DNA from: CAVYBY01 sp963766935
GTDB lineage: Bacteria; Actinomycetota; UBA4738; HRBIN12
Assembly: GCA_963766935.1 (NCBI GenBank)
Contig: CAVYBY010000006.1
Coordinates: 186,001-250,000, forward strand
DNA length: 64,000 nucleotides
Direction: 5' to 3'
Shown: positions 24,818 through 34,541 of the stretch, piece after piece
Position numbering within the stretch: position 1 is the stretch's first letter
How the letters are laid out: the number at the start of each line of letters is the position of its first letter
Made by a program: the position numbers and the translations under genes
The notes under the pieces: model-generated
Database searches by the model: none
What the model was told of the DNA's origin: nothing
The model's input: only the letters and a program-made list of their open reading frames with translations

Positions 24818-25852
24818 GTGGCGGTGACGGTGAGCGGTCTCTCCCATGAGGCCCTGGGTCTGACCGACGACGACTGCCTCCGGATGTACCGCACGATGCT
24901 GACCGCCAGGCTCGTGGACGAGGCCTCCTTTCGGCAGAACCGGCAGGGCCGTGCCCCCTTCGTCGTGCCCGTCTCGGGCCACGAGGGCTGCCAGATCGGC
25001 ACCGCCTGGCCGCTCCGACGGGGAACCGATGTCTTCGTCCCCTATTACCGGGATCTCGGGGTCGTCCTCGTGGCCGGTTACACGCCCCTGGACCTCTTCC
25101 TGGGGTTGTTCTCGAAGGCCGCGGATCCGAGCTCCGCCGGCCGGCAGATGCCGTCACACTGGGGATCCAACCGGCTCAAGGTGATCAGCCACTCGTCGCC
25201 GATCGCGACCCAGATCCCGCACGCGGTCGGGATCGCCTACGCCATGCGCTACCGGGATGAGGACGCCGTCGTCGCGTCGTGGTTTGGAGAGGGCGCGACG
25301 AGCGAGGGCGACTGGCACGAGGGCCTCAACTTCGCCGGTATCCATCGGCTTCCCGTGATCTTCGTGTGCGAGAACAACCAGTACGCGATCAGCGTCCCCC
25401 AGGCCAAGCAGATGGCCGTCCGCAACGTCGCCGACCGCGGAGCCGCGTACGGCATGCCCGGCGTCGTCGCCGATGGGAACGACATCCTTGCCTGCTACGC
25501 GGCGATGACGGAGGCCGTCGCCCGCGCCCGCGCCGGCGACGGACCGACGCTGATCGAGTGCAAGACCTATCGGTTCTTCCCCCACACCTCCGACGACGAC
25601 GACAAGAGCTACCGCTCTCGCGAAGAGGTCGAGGAAGCCCGCCACCACGATCCGATCGCCGGGTTCGAGGGGTACCTCACCGATCGAGGACTGCTGGACG
25701 CCGAGCACGACGAGCAACTCCGTGCCGACCTGAAGTCGGAGATCGACGCGGCAATCACCGAGGCCTGGGCGGCCGACGACCCGGATCCGGCGACGTCCAT
25801 GCGGCATGTCTTCTTCGAGGCTGCCGGAGAAGCTGCCGGAGAGACGGACTGA
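24818..25852 (+). CDS. 2-oxoacid dehydrogenase E1 component, alpha subunit
   Basis: The 344-residue protein is the thiamine-diphosphate-binding alpha chain of a pyruvate or branched-chain 2-oxoacid dehydrogenase. The thiamine motif GEGATSEGDWHEGLNFAG...FVCENNQYAIS is intact, and the FRFFPHTSDDD-type phosphorylation loop region (YRFFPHTSDDDDKSYRS) follows. GTG 24818 is preceded by GGGAG with a six-base spacer. E1 beta starts 17 bases downstream. No E2 or E3 gene follows, so this E1 pair may work with the E2 encoded at the left edge or another elsewhere. Confidence 0.9.
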   Translation: MAVTVSGLSHEALGLTDDDCLRMYRTMLTARLVDEASFRQNRQGRAPFVVPVSGHEGCQIGTAWPLRRGTDVFVPYYRDLGVVLVAGYTPLDLFLGLFSKAADPSSAGRQMPSHWGSNRLKVISHSSPIATQIPHAVGIAYAMRYRDEDAVVASWFGEGATSEGDWHEGLNFAGIHRLPVIFVCENNQYAISVPQAKQMAVRNVADRGAAYGMPGVVADGNDILACYAAMTEAVARARAGDGPTLIECKTYRFFPHTSDDDDKSYRSREEVEEARHHDPIAGFEGYLTDRGLLDAEHDEQLRADLKSEIDAAITEAWAADDPDPATSMRHVFFEAAGEAAGETD

Positions 25853-25869
25853 CATGGAGCCGTGCTGAG

Positions 25870-26859
25870 ATGGCCGAGAAGAACCTCGTGACGGCGATCC
25901 GCGACGCGCTGCACGACGAGATGGCCTCGGACGATCGCATCGTGCTGCTCGGCGAGGACGTCGGCGCGCGCGGCGGGGTGTTCCGCGTCTCCGAGGGATG
26001 GATGGAGGAGTTCGGCGAGATGCGCGTGCTCGACACGCCACTGGCCGAGTCCGGGATCGTCGGGATCGGGATCGGGATGGCGATGCACGGCTTGCTGCCG
26101 GTCGTCGAGATCGAGTTCGCCGACTTCATCCACCCCGCGTTCGACCAGATCGTCTCGGAAGCGGCGCGGATGCGATACCGGACGAACGGCGACTTCGGCG
26201 TGCCGATGGTGATCCGTGCGCCGTGCGGCGGCGGGATCCACGGGGCGCTCTACCACTCGCAGTCCATCGAGGCCTTCTATGCGCATGTGCCCGGTCTGAA
26301 GGTCGTCATGCCGGCGACGCCCGCCGACGCGGCGGGCACCCTGCGCGCGGCCATCCACGACCCCGATCCCGTCTTGTTCCTCGAGCACAAGCGCGCCTAC
26401 CGCGCGATCAAGGGCGAGGTCCCCGACGGAGACTGGGAGACGCCGCTCGGTGTGGCGGAGGTCAAGCGCCCCGGCGAGGACCTCTCCGTCGTCACCTACG
26501 GGTACGAGCTGCACCGGTGTCTCGAGGCCGCGGAGCGGCTGGAGGCCGAGTACGGAGTCTCCGCGGAGGTCGTCGACGTCCGTTCACTCGCGCCTCTCGA
26601 TCGCGACACGATCCTCGCGTCCGTCCGAAAGACCTCGAAGGCCATGATCGTGTACGAAGACAACCGCACGTATGGGGCCGGCGCGGAGATCTCCGCGACG
26701 ATCGCCGAGGAGGCCATGGGCGACCTCGACGCGCCGATCGTTCGCGTGGGAGGGCCCGACATCCCCGCGATGCCCTATGCGGGAGCCCTCGAGCACTTCT
26801 ACCTGGAGCCCGAGCCCGATCGGATCTTCGTGCGCATGCGTGAGCTGGCGCTGGCCTAG
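25870..26859 (+). CDS. 2-oxoacid dehydrogenase E1 component, beta subunit
   Basis: The complete 329-residue beta chain has GEDVGARGGVFRVSEG at the N-terminus, the PLAESGIVGIGIGMA and EIEFADFIHPAFDQI blocks, and RAPCGGGIHGALYHSQS, then the transketolase C-terminal domain ending near GALEHFYLEPEPDRI. It pairs with the E1 alpha gene just upstream to form the decarboxylating heterotetramer. ATG 25870 has a weak ribosome site. It differs from the partial E1 beta at the left edge, so the genome encodes at least two E1 beta chains. Confidence 0.92.
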   Translation: MAEKNLVTAIRDALHDEMASDDRIVLLGEDVGARGGVFRVSEGWMEEFGEMRVLDTPLAESGIVGIGIGMAMHGLLPVVEIEFADFIHPAFDQIVSEAARMRYRTNGDFGVPMVIRAPCGGGIHGALYHSQSIEAFYAHVPGLKVVMPATPADAAGTLRAAIHDPDPVLFLEHKRAYRAIKGEVPDGDWETPLGVAEVKRPGEDLSVVTYGYELHRCLEAAERLEAEYGVSAEVVDVRSLAPLDRDTILASVRKTSKAMIVYEDNRTYGAGAEISATIAEEAMGDLDAPIVRVGGPDIPAMPYAGALEHFYLEPEPDRIFVRMRELALA

Positions 26860-26937
26860 GTTCTGCGCCCGAGTCCGGATCCGGGCCGGGAACGGGCGGT
26901 TCAGCGAGCGCGAATGCCTTCCGATACAAGAAGAGGT

Positions 26938-29085
26938 ATGAGCTCCGGCCTGCCTTCTCGCCGCCCCCACCGCTCCGGCCTGGCCGGATGGCTCCGTGGC
27001 CGGCACCCCTCGGAGGCCGAGGCGAGGATCCGCCGCGAGCTCGACGAGGCAAACCGCCGGTTGCAGGCGGCCGAGGACCGATACCCGATCCTGGCCGAGC
27101 ACGTCCCTGCCGTCACCTACGCTGAGGATGCCTCCACCAAGCAGCCCCTGTTCGTCAGTCCCCAGGTCGAGCGCATCTTGGGCTTCACGCCCGAGGAGTG
27201 GATGTCGAGCGCCGAGTTCTCCACCAGCCGGGTTCATCCGGAGGACCGCGACGTCGTGGTGAACCGTCCCGACGACGAGGACACGTGGTCCGCCGACTAC
27301 CGGATCATCGCGAAGGACGGACGAACGGTCTGGGTACACGACACGGCGGCGCTCGTTCGCGATCCCGACGGCGGGCCGCGCGCATGGCACGGGATGCTCT
27401 TCGACATCAGCAGACGAAAGGAGTTCGAGACGCGGCTCGTGCGCGCCGAGGACCGACTGCGCAAGTTGATCGAGCAGCTTCCGGTCACCGTGTACATCGA
27501 CGCCGTCGACAACGTGAGCACCGCCCTGTACGAGAGTCCCCAGTTCGAGCAGCTGACGGGATATCCCTCCGAGATCCGGCAATCGCGTCCGGACTACTGG
27601 GCCAACCTGCTGCTGCACGAGGCCGACCGGGACCGGGTGCTGGCGGAGTCCGCACGAACGAACAAGACCGGCGATCCATTCGAGATCGAGTACCGGATCG
27701 TCCGCAAGGACGGCACCGTCCGGTGGGTCCACGACCACGCGGTCCTCGCGGTCGGGGCGGAGGGCGAGGCCGTCTGGCAGGGCGTGATCGAAGACATCAC
27801 CGACCGCAAGCTTGCGGAGGAGACGATCCGAGAGGCCGAGGAGCGGTTCCGGGCAATCGTCGAGCACATGCCCGCCGCGATCTACGTGGACCGCATCGAC
27901 ACGCCTCCGAGACCCCTGTACGTCAGCCCGCAGATCGAACGGATCACCGGCATGACGAAGGCCGAGTGGATGTCCGCGACCGACGCGTGGATCGACCTCA
28001 TTCACCCGGAGGACCGGGGCTGGGTGATCGACGCTTACACCGCGTCGGTGGTCACGCGCCGGCCGTTCTCGGCGGAGTACCGCATGATCACGAAGGACGG
28101 CCGCCCCATCTGGGTGCAGGACGAGACGACGTACCTGCGGGATCACGCCGGGCACGAGCTCATCCAGGGCGTCATCTTCGACATCACGGAGCAGAAGCTT
28201 GCCGAGCATGCGCTTCGCGACAGCGAGCGGCGCGAACGCGACGCGGCTGAGCGGTTGCGCGCGCTCGACGAGATGAAGAACACGTTCCTTGCCGCCGTCT
28301 CGCACGAGCTTCGCAGCCCGCTCACGTCCATCCTCGGGCTCTCGCTCACGCTCGACCGAAGCTCGACCATGTCCGACGAGGACCGCCGCGACCTCCTCGG
28401 CCGCCTGGCCGCCAACGCGCGGAAGCTCGACCGGCTGCTCGAAGACCTGCTCGACATCGACCGCCTCAACCGAGGGATCGTGACGCCGAACTACCGGACG
28501 ACCGACCTCGGCGCGCTCGCAACCCGTACCCTCGGGAGCCTGGAGCTCGGCGACAAGGACGTGTCGCTCCGCGTGGACCCCGTCGTCATGGAGGTCGACC
28601 CCGCGAAGGTGGAGCGGATCGTCGAGAACCTGCTCACCAACGCGGTCCGCCATACACCCGCGGAGGCAAAGATCTGGCTGGATGTGGCTGCACGCGACGG
28701 CGGGGTCCTGATCCGCGTCGACGACGACGGCCCTGGGGTGCCGCAGGACCTGCGCGAGGCCATCTTCGAGCCGTTCCGACAGGGCCCGACGGCGGCAACC
28801 CATGCTCCCGGCACCGGCGTGGGGCTCTCCCTCGTCTCGCGGTTCAGCGCGCTCCACGGCGGCCGCGCGTGGGTCGAGCCTCGGGATGGGGGCGGGGCGT
28901 CGTTCCGCGTGTTCCTGCCGGCCCCCGGCGACGCGCCCGCCGACGGTCCGCTAGGGATCCTCCGCTCGCATACCGACAGCCGGCCGGAGAGCCAGATGCC
29001 GGAGAGCCAGATGCCGGAGAGCCAGATGCCGGAGAGCCAGATGCCGGAGAGCCAGATGAAGGACCAGACCGCGGACGTCTCCTAG
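26938..29085 (+). CDS. Cytoplasmic triple-PAS sensor histidine kinase
   Basis: The 715-residue protein has three PAS/PAC domains in tandem, each with a variant of FVSPQVERILGFTPEEWM...HPEDR and EYRI.KDG..VWV.D. A HisKA domain follows with phospho-acceptor H456 in AAVSHELRSPL, then a HATPase domain with the N-box VENLLTNAVRHTP, G1 VDDDGPGVP and G2 GTGVGLSLV. No membrane span is seen, so it should sense an internal signal, perhaps redox or a ligand. The last residues are five PESQM repeats. The start is uncertain (ATG 26938 or 26914). No response regulator gene adjoins it. Confidence 0.88.
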   Translation: MSSGLPSRRPHRSGLAGWLRGRHPSEAEARIRRELDEANRRLQAAEDRYPILAEHVPAVTYAEDASTKQPLFVSPQVERILGFTPEEWMSSAEFSTSRVHPEDRDVVVNRPDDEDTWSADYRIIAKDGRTVWVHDTAALVRDPDGGPRAWHGMLFDISRRKEFETRLVRAEDRLRKLIEQLPVTVYIDAVDNVSTALYESPQFEQLTGYPSEIRQSRPDYWANLLLHEADRDRVLAESARTNKTGDPFEIEYRIVRKDGTVRWVHDHAVLAVGAEGEAVWQGVIEDITDRKLAEETIREAEERFRAIVEHMPAAIYVDRIDTPPRPLYVSPQIERITGMTKAEWMSATDAWIDLIHPEDRGWVIDAYTASVVTRRPFSAEYRMITKDGRPIWVQDETTYLRDHAGHELIQGVIFDITEQKLAEHALRDSERRERDAAERLRALDEMKNTFLAAVSHELRSPLTSILGLSLTLDRSSTMSDEDRRDLLGRLAANARKLDRLLEDLLDIDRLNRGIVTPNYRTTDLGALATRTLGSLELGDKDVSLRVDPVVMEVDPAKVERIVENLLTNAVRHTPAEAKIWLDVAARDGGVLIRVDDDGPGVPQDLREAIFEPFRQGPTAATHAPGTGVGLSLVSRFSALHGGRAWVEPRDGGGASFRVFLPAPGDAPADGPLGILRSHTDSRPESQMPESQMPESQMPESQMPESQMKDQTADVS
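28984..29058 (+). repeat. 15-bp coding tandem repeat (PESQM)
   Basis: Five exact copies of ccggagagccagatg encode PESQM near the C-terminus of the histidine kinase, after the ATPase domain. Unit changes would keep the frame. Confidence 0.92.
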
Positions 29086-30332
29086 GGGCCGGGCGGCTCC
29101 GACCGCCGGATCTTGCCGACCACTCGCCGGAGCATCCCACCGAGACGCGACGGCGGCTTATCCGGCGGCTCACTCGGCGGCGCGTCCGGCGGCTCGTCCT
29201 GGTCTCTCGTGAGCTCGTTGTCCACGACCTCGTGCCGGTCGATGAGCGTCGAGATGACGGCTTGGATGATGGCGGCGGCCGGGATCGCGAGAAACGCCCC
29301 GACCACGCCCCCGAGCAGGGCTCCCGCGATCGCCGCTCCGAACGCGAGCGCGGGATGGATCTGCATCGTGTGCGCCGTGATGCGGGGGCTGAGGATGTAG
29401 TTCTCGATCTGCTGGTACGCGGTGAAGAAGATGAGCAGGATCAGCGCGTCGACCGGGTCGCCGACCACGGCAACGAGCAGCGGCAGCGACATCGCGATGT
29501 AGGTGCCGACGGTCGGGATGAACTGCGACACGAGTCCTTCCCAGACCGCGAGCGGCAGCGCGAACTCCACCCCGAGCACGCGGAGCGCCACGAACGTCGC
29601 GAGCCCGTTGAAGATCGCGAGCAGCAGACGCGAATAGAGGTAGCCCCCCGTCTTGTCGATCGCCACCTCCCAGGTCCACAGGACCCGCTCTTGGTAGCGC
29701 GGGGGAAGCACGGACAGGACGGTCCGGCGAAAACGCGGACCATCGGCCACCAGGTAGAACGTGAAGAGCGCGATCGTGAGCAGCTGGAAGATCCCGCCGA
29801 CGATGGCCCCGCCGACCCCGAGCAGGTTCCCGGCGACGTTCTTCGCAAACGAGGTGAGGTCGGTGCTGGCGTTTTGAAGACTCGTCTGGATGCTGGCGGC
29901 CGAGAGCTGGATGCCCAGATATTTCTGCGTGAACGTGCCGACCTTGTCGACGATGCCGGGAAGGGCGTCGAAGAGCGCGCCGAGCTCGGAGATCAGCACC
30001 GGAACCATCAGGACGACGAGGGCGATGGCGAGGGACATGATCCCGAACAGGATCAGGAAGGTGGCGAGGCCGCGACGGATCCCGCGCTGGTTCAGCCAGC
30101 TGACCGCGGGTTCGAGCGCGAACGAGAGGAACAGCGCGGTGATCAGCCACCAGATCAGGCTTCGCAGCAGCGCCATCAGCGCCAACGCGAACGAGACCCC
30201 CACGCTGATGCCGATCACCAAGAGCGCGAGGAGGGCGATCCATCGCCACGGGGTGCCTTCGAGGCTGACGATCAGTGCGGGACGACGGGAAGCATTCCCC
30301 TCGGGCGCGTCGCCCGGATTCTTCTCCGTCAT
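29082..30332 (-). CDS. AI-2E family transporter (PerM-like)
   Basis: The 416-residue membrane protein has about eight spans in the PerM/YtvI arrangement, with the family motifs LEPAVSWLNQRGIRRGLAT and FIPTVGTYIAMSLPLLVAVVGDPVDALI. Members move solutes or quorum molecules; some act as Na+/H+ antiporters, so the substrate stays open. The acidic/proline-rich C-terminal tail ends with EPPGP. ATG 30332 has GAGGGGG upstream. Its stop codon overlaps that of the convergent histidine kinase gene by three bases inside CTAG. Confidence 0.85.
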   Translation of the reverse strand: MTEKNPGDAPEGNASRRPALIVSLEGTPWRWIALLALLVIGISVGVSFALALMALLRSLIWWLITALFLSFALEPAVSWLNQRGIRRGLATFLILFGIMSLAIALVVLMVPVLISELGALFDALPGIVDKVGTFTQKYLGIQLSAASIQTSLQNASTDLTSFAKNVAGNLLGVGGAIVGGIFQLLTIALFTFYLVADGPRFRRTVLSVLPPRYQERVLWTWEVAIDKTGGYLYSRLLLAIFNGLATFVALRVLGVEFALPLAVWEGLVSQFIPTVGTYIAMSLPLLVAVVGDPVDALILLIFFTAYQQIENYILSPRITAHTMQIHPALAFGAAIAGALLGGVVGAFLAIPAAAIIQAVISTLIDRHEVVDNELTRDQDEPPDAPPSEPPDKPPSRLGGMLRRVVGKIRRSEPPGP

Positions 30333-30401
30333 CGGCTGGCCGACCCCCTCTTCGCGCCACAGCCTACCGGTCGCATTCGCCGCGGATGCGAGCGGCGCGC
30401 C

Positions 30402-30803
30402 TCAGCCATCGCAGGCCATCGAGCTGCGCACCGCACCGACGGCGATCGGCAGGATCGCCGCGGGGGGGCGCACGTTCGGCCCGCCGTCGCCCCATACACG
30501 CCGGTCGTCGCGGACGCCGTCGAGGCTCGCCCGGTAGCCGGTCACCGCCGACCAGAGCCGGTCACCGACCCGGCGGGGATCGCCGGCCGACAGCCGGTCC
30601 ACGTCATCGACGATGGTCTCGACCTTCTCGAGCCCGTCCCGCAGCTCCGCGACGTGGCTCGAGGCAGGCGGGTGCTCCAGAAGCGCGAGCGTGGGCCGCA
30701 GCTGGTCCAGGTCGGAGCAGAGCTCGGCCCGGGCGTCGGCTCGGTTGCCGCACCCTGCGAGCGAGACTCCGGCCACCGCGACCACGAGGCAGATCGCCGC
30801 CAA
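30402..30803 (-). CDS. Small predicted lipoprotein
   Basis: The 133-residue frame begins with a hydrophobic leader and lipobox LAGC (cysteine 18), then a soluble helical domain without a recognised family. TTG 30803 is preferred because GGAGG lies five bases upstream; GTG 30809 is directly abutted by that site. It lies 69 bases before the AI-2E gene's start on the same strand and diverges from lipA. Function unknown. Confidence 0.6.
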   Translation of the reverse strand: MAAICLVVAVAGVSLAGCGNRADARAELCSDLDQLRPTLALLEHPPASSHVAELRDGLEKVETIVDDVDRLSAGDPRRVGDRLWSAVTGYRASLDGVRDDRRVWGDGGPNVRPPAAILPIAVGAVRSSMACDG

Positions 30804-30841
30804 ACGCACCTCCTCGGATGCTATCGATACACTCGGCCCGG

Positions 30842-31807
30842 ATGTCTTCCCGTGACCACAACCCGCACGGCCGCCGCCTGCACCTGCCGATCGTTCGCGT
30901 CGGCAGCGGGGCCGGGGACCGGGCCGAGGAGGGCCGCAAGCCGCCCTGGCTCAAGGTTCGGCTCCAGGGCGGACCCAACGTGACCGAGCTGCGGTCGATC
31001 ATGCGCGGTCTCGACCTGCACACCGTGTGCGAAGAGGCGATGTGTCCAAACCTCGGCGAGTGCTGGGAGCAACGCGAGGCCACCTTCCTGATCCTGGGAT
31101 CGACCTGCACGCGCCGCTGCGGCTTCTGCGACGTCATGACGGGACGGCCCGAACCCGTCGACGAGGAGGAACCCGAACGGATCGCGGAGGCGGTCCGGCG
31201 GATGGGTCTTCGCCACGTCGTCCTTACCGGGGTCGCCCGCGACGACCTTCCCGACGGGGGCGCTCGAATCTGGGCCGCGGCCGTCCGGGCCGTGCGCTCG
31301 GGGGCGCCCGGCTGCTCCATCGAGGTGCTTCCCGCGGACTTCAAGGGCGGAGAACGGGACATCGCGACCGTGCTCGGGGCCGAGCCGGACGTTTTCGCCC
31401 ACAACCTGGAGACGGTGCGCCGGCTTCACGACCGGATCCGGCCGGCGTTCGGCTACGACCGATCCTTGGACGTCCTGCGAATGGCCAAGCGCCTTCGGAC
31501 CAGCCAGGTGACAAAGTCCAACCTGATCCTCGGAATGGGCGAGCGCGCCGACGAGGTCGCCCCGGCCATGGCGGATCTGGGCGACGCCGGGATCGACATC
31601 CTCACCATGGGCCAGTACCTGCGTCCGACACCGTTCCACCTGCCCGTCGACCGGTGGGTCACGCCCGAGGAATTCGATCGCCACGCGGCGGACGGGCTCG
31701 CGATCGGGATCCCCTCCGTCGAGGCGGGGCCCCTGGTCCGAAGCTCGTACCACGCCGGCGACCAACTGGCGCGCGCGCTCGAGCGCGGCGTCGCCCTCGC
31801 GCGCTGA
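30842..31807 (+). CDS. lipA: Lipoyl synthase
   Basis: LipA inserts two sulfurs into the octanoyl chain placed by LipB, using radical SAM chemistry. The 321-residue protein has both iron-sulfur sites: the auxiliary cluster cysteines C63, C68 and C74 (CEEAMCPNLGEC) and the radical SAM cysteines C89, C93 and C96 (CTRRCGFC). The conserved NLILGMGE and TMGQYLRPT segments and C-terminal RSSYHA are also present, the last supplying the third auxiliary-cluster serine. ATG 30842 begins the family-specific N-terminus. It lies away from lipB (1.6 kb) and next to rnpB. Confidence 0.96.
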   Translation: MSSRDHNPHGRRLHLPIVRVGSGAGDRAEEGRKPPWLKVRLQGGPNVTELRSIMRGLDLHTVCEEAMCPNLGECWEQREATFLILGSTCTRRCGFCDVMTGRPEPVDEEEPERIAEAVRRMGLRHVVLTGVARDDLPDGGARIWAAAVRAVRSGAPGCSIEVLPADFKGGERDIATVLGAEPDVFAHNLETVRRLHDRIRPAFGYDRSLDVLRMAKRLRTSQVTKSNLILGMGERADEVAPAMADLGDAGIDILTMGQYLRPTPFHLPVDRWVTPEEFDRHAADGLAIGIPSVEAGPLVRSSYHAGDQLARALERGVALAR

Positions 31808-31811
31808 GATT

Positions 31812-32196
<385 letters not shown>

Positions 32197-32220
32197 CGAG
32201 CATACGCCGGGGGCGCCGGC

Positions 32221-34056
32221 TCACACGGCCCGGGCGACCGGGATGCCGCCGGGTGGCTGGCCCTGGAGGAGCCACACGGGGTTCGACCCCCCGATCGTGC
32301 GGCCGTATTCGTCGAGAACCTCCACGCGAACGAACGACGCGGCGCTCGCGTTGAGATCGATGTCGACGTCGCCCGCCGCGAACGCGGAGCCCGGGACGGA
32401 CCCGACAACGCTGGTCGCGGGGTCCGGCGACCCCGGCCCGGCCAGGTCGACCGGTCCCTGGATCACACGGGCGGAGCTCCCGGCCGGCAGACCGGACGCC
32501 GAGATGCGAAGACGCCTCGTCGTGAGGTTCGACACCGACGCACTTCCCATCGGGCAGACGCCGTCGACCAGCAGGTCGATCGCGCCCGAGAAGCCCATGT
32601 CGCCGAAGGTGATCCGTCCGGCGCCGAGCGCGTCCGTCAGGCTCTGCTCGGCCGAGTCCTGCGCCCATGCGAAGGTGAGGAACCGGTTGGCCTGGGTGGT
32701 CCACACGCCGCCGTGGATGTCGTTGACGCCGGTTCCCGTCGTGAAGATGGCGTTGCGAGAGCACGCGTCCCACACCGCGAGGTGCCGCGCAAGGTCCACC
32801 CCCCCGCGCTCGCGGTAGCCGACCTCCAACAGGTCGGCGCCGAAGACCCGTTGCGAGATCAGGTTCGCCGCGACCTTTCGCCGCTTGGTCTCCTGCGTCG
32901 CGTCGGGCTTGACGCCGCCGTTCGTCCCGAACATGTGGTTGTACGAAGCGATCCCACCGCGACCATGGATCATCGAGACCATGTCCCGCGTGGCGGCCGG
33001 ACTGTTGGGCGTCGGCTGGATCCTCTTGGTGCCGTAGTCGGGCAGCGTCACCTGGCCGCCGAACCAGTTCACGTGGTGGGCGTCGAGCGACACCTCGAGC
33101 CCCTGAAGCTGCGCCGGCGAGAAGTCGTCATGGTACGCGGTCATGATGCTGCGCTGGACCTCGAGCGGCTGGTCGCCCGTCAGCGTCCGGGCAAAGCGCA
33201 GGTAGTCGAAGCATCCGGTTGCACGTGCGTTCGAACGACTCGCCACGCCGAGGGACAGATCGTAGAGGGCGCCGTCGAGCGGCTCGACGTCGGGCCACAG
33301 CCGCGCAATGTCCTGGGAGGGCGTCAGGGCGAGCGAGGTCCACGAGCCGGCGGGGGCCGCCAGGGTCACGATGCCCAGAATCCCTTCCGTCCGGATTGTC
33401 CCGGGCGCGTCCGGCCCGCCGACCCGGTAGGAGATGACGTAGGTTCCCGCGGGCCGGCCACCGACCGAAGGAAGCTGGCTGGTCGTCACCAGCACCTCGA
33501 GATAGGCGTTGGGTCCGACGCTCTGCGGGTAGACCTCGATCTGAATGGTCATTCCCGCGAGGGTGCCGCGATGGTTCTGGCGCGACGCCGCAGCGTCGGC
33601 GGTCCATCGCCATGTTGCGAACGTGGACTTCGTCCCGGTCGCGTCCAGCCGCAGGCTCGACGGACCCACCGGATCGAGCGGTGAGGCCGGCGACGAGACG
33701 ATGGTCCCGCTCCAGCTGGAGAGCTTCCCCTTCTTGCTGGACTTCCACGTGAGGGCGTTCCCGTCTTCGGACTCGGTCTGTCCGGTGAAGTGAACCTCCC
33801 GGCGGAACCCGTGGCCCGACATGCGCCAGTCATGGTCGCTCCACCAGACGACGTCGACGCCGCCCAGCGCGGCCTGATCCAGCTGCCAGCGCATCGAGCC
33901 CGTCCCCTCGCTGAATGAGGAGTGGACGTGCATGGCCATCGAGACCGGGGATTGGGGACCCTCGTCGGCCAGGCCGCGGTCGACGGTCGAGAGGACACCG
34001 AGCGCCCCGACACCGGCGACGCCCCGGAGGAACGTCCGGCGCGAGATTCGTCCCAT
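32221..34056 (-). CDS. Tat-exported PHP-domain protein (metal-dependent phosphoesterase-like)
   Basis: The 611-residue protein starts with a twin-arginine signal (SRRTFLRG at residues 5-12, hydrophobic core, then A-D-E). A PHP-type metal centre begins at AMHVHSSFSEG (H43, H45) and WWSDHD (D74, H75, D76). Further histidines lie in DAHHVNWFG and SYNHMFG. A beta-rich lectin-like insertion covers about 90-250, and a beta-sandwich tail (ASGLPAGSSARVIQGP) ends it. PHP proteins hydrolyse phosphoesters; an extracytoplasmic one could act on nucleotides, teichoic or other phospho-polymers. Substrate unknown. The start is ATG 34056. Confidence 0.75.
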   Translation of the reverse strand: MGRISRRTFLRGVAGVGALGVLSTVDRGLADEGPQSPVSMAMHVHSSFSEGTGSMRWQLDQAALGGVDVVWWSDHDWRMSGHGFRREVHFTGQTESEDGNALTWKSSKKGKLSSWSGTIVSSPASPLDPVGPSSLRLDATGTKSTFATWRWTADAAASRQNHRGTLAGMTIQIEVYPQSVGPNAYLEVLVTTSQLPSVGGRPAGTYVISYRVGGPDAPGTIRTEGILGIVTLAAPAGSWTSLALTPSQDIARLWPDVEPLDGALYDLSLGVASRSNARATGCFDYLRFARTLTGDQPLEVQRSIMTAYHDDFSPAQLQGLEVSLDAHHVNWFGGQVTLPDYGTKRIQPTPNSPAATRDMVSMIHGRGGIASYNHMFGTNGGVKPDATQETKRRKVAANLISQRVFGADLLEVGYRERGGVDLARHLAVWDACSRNAIFTTGTGVNDIHGGVWTTQANRFLTFAWAQDSAEQSLTDALGAGRITFGDMGFSGAIDLLVDGVCPMGSASVSNLTTRRLRISASGLPAGSSARVIQGPVDLAGPGSPDPATSVVGSVPGSAFAAGDVDIDLNASAASFVRVEVLDEYGRTIGGSNPVWLLQGQPPGGIPVARAV

Positions 34057-34108
34057 ATTGGCCTGTCGGGGGCGTCATCCCACCACGACGCAACGGGACG
34101 ACAAATAC

Positions 34109-34537
34109 CTAGTCCTCTGTAGGCCGGTTCCCAAGATCGGCCCCGCGGTTGGCGAGACGATCGGCGTCGGTGTTCTGTTCCCTCGGGACGTGCTCGATGC
34201 GGACGCCGCCGGGAAACGACGCGACGAGTGCGGCCGCGCGCTGAGCCAGCGGTCGAAGATGCGGGCTCTTGATCCGGTACCGCCCGGTGAGCTGATTGAC
34301 GAGCAACTGCGAGTCGGAACGCAGCAGGACCGACTCGGCCTCGAGATCGCGCGCCCGCTCGAGGCCGCGGATGGCGGCGGTGTACTCCGCGACGTTGTTG
34401 GTGGTCACCCCGAGCCACTCGGCCACCTCGGCAAGGACCTTCCCGTCCGGGGTTCGAATGATCGCCCCCGCGCCGGCGGGACCGGGGTTGCCGCGGGAGG
34501 CTCCGTCGCAGTAGATGACGACGCTGGCCACGCTCAC
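34109..34537 (-). CDS. Ribonuclease HI family protein
   Basis: The 142-residue RNase H fold has the catalytic acidic residues in YCDGASRGNPG, NNVAEYTAAIRGLE and LRSDSQLLVNQL, and a final histidine/aspartate set in HVPREQNTDADRLANRGAD. It hydrolyses RNA in RNA-DNA hybrids. GTG 34537 lies four bases after the zinc-ribbon gene's stop; the pairing of these two genes is common in actinobacteria. Confidence 0.9.
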   Translation of the reverse strand: MSVASVVIYCDGASRGNPGPAGAGAIIRTPDGKVLAEVAEWLGVTTNNVAEYTAAIRGLERARDLEAESVLLRSDSQLLVNQLTGRYRIKSPHLRPLAQRAAALVASFPGGVRIEHVPREQNTDADRLANRGADLGNRPTED

Positions 34538-34541
34538 CGCG

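Noticed and set aside
26584..28857. A 757-codon minus-strand frame
   Set aside because: Antisense shadow of the triple-PAS histidine kinase, whose domains are unmistakable.
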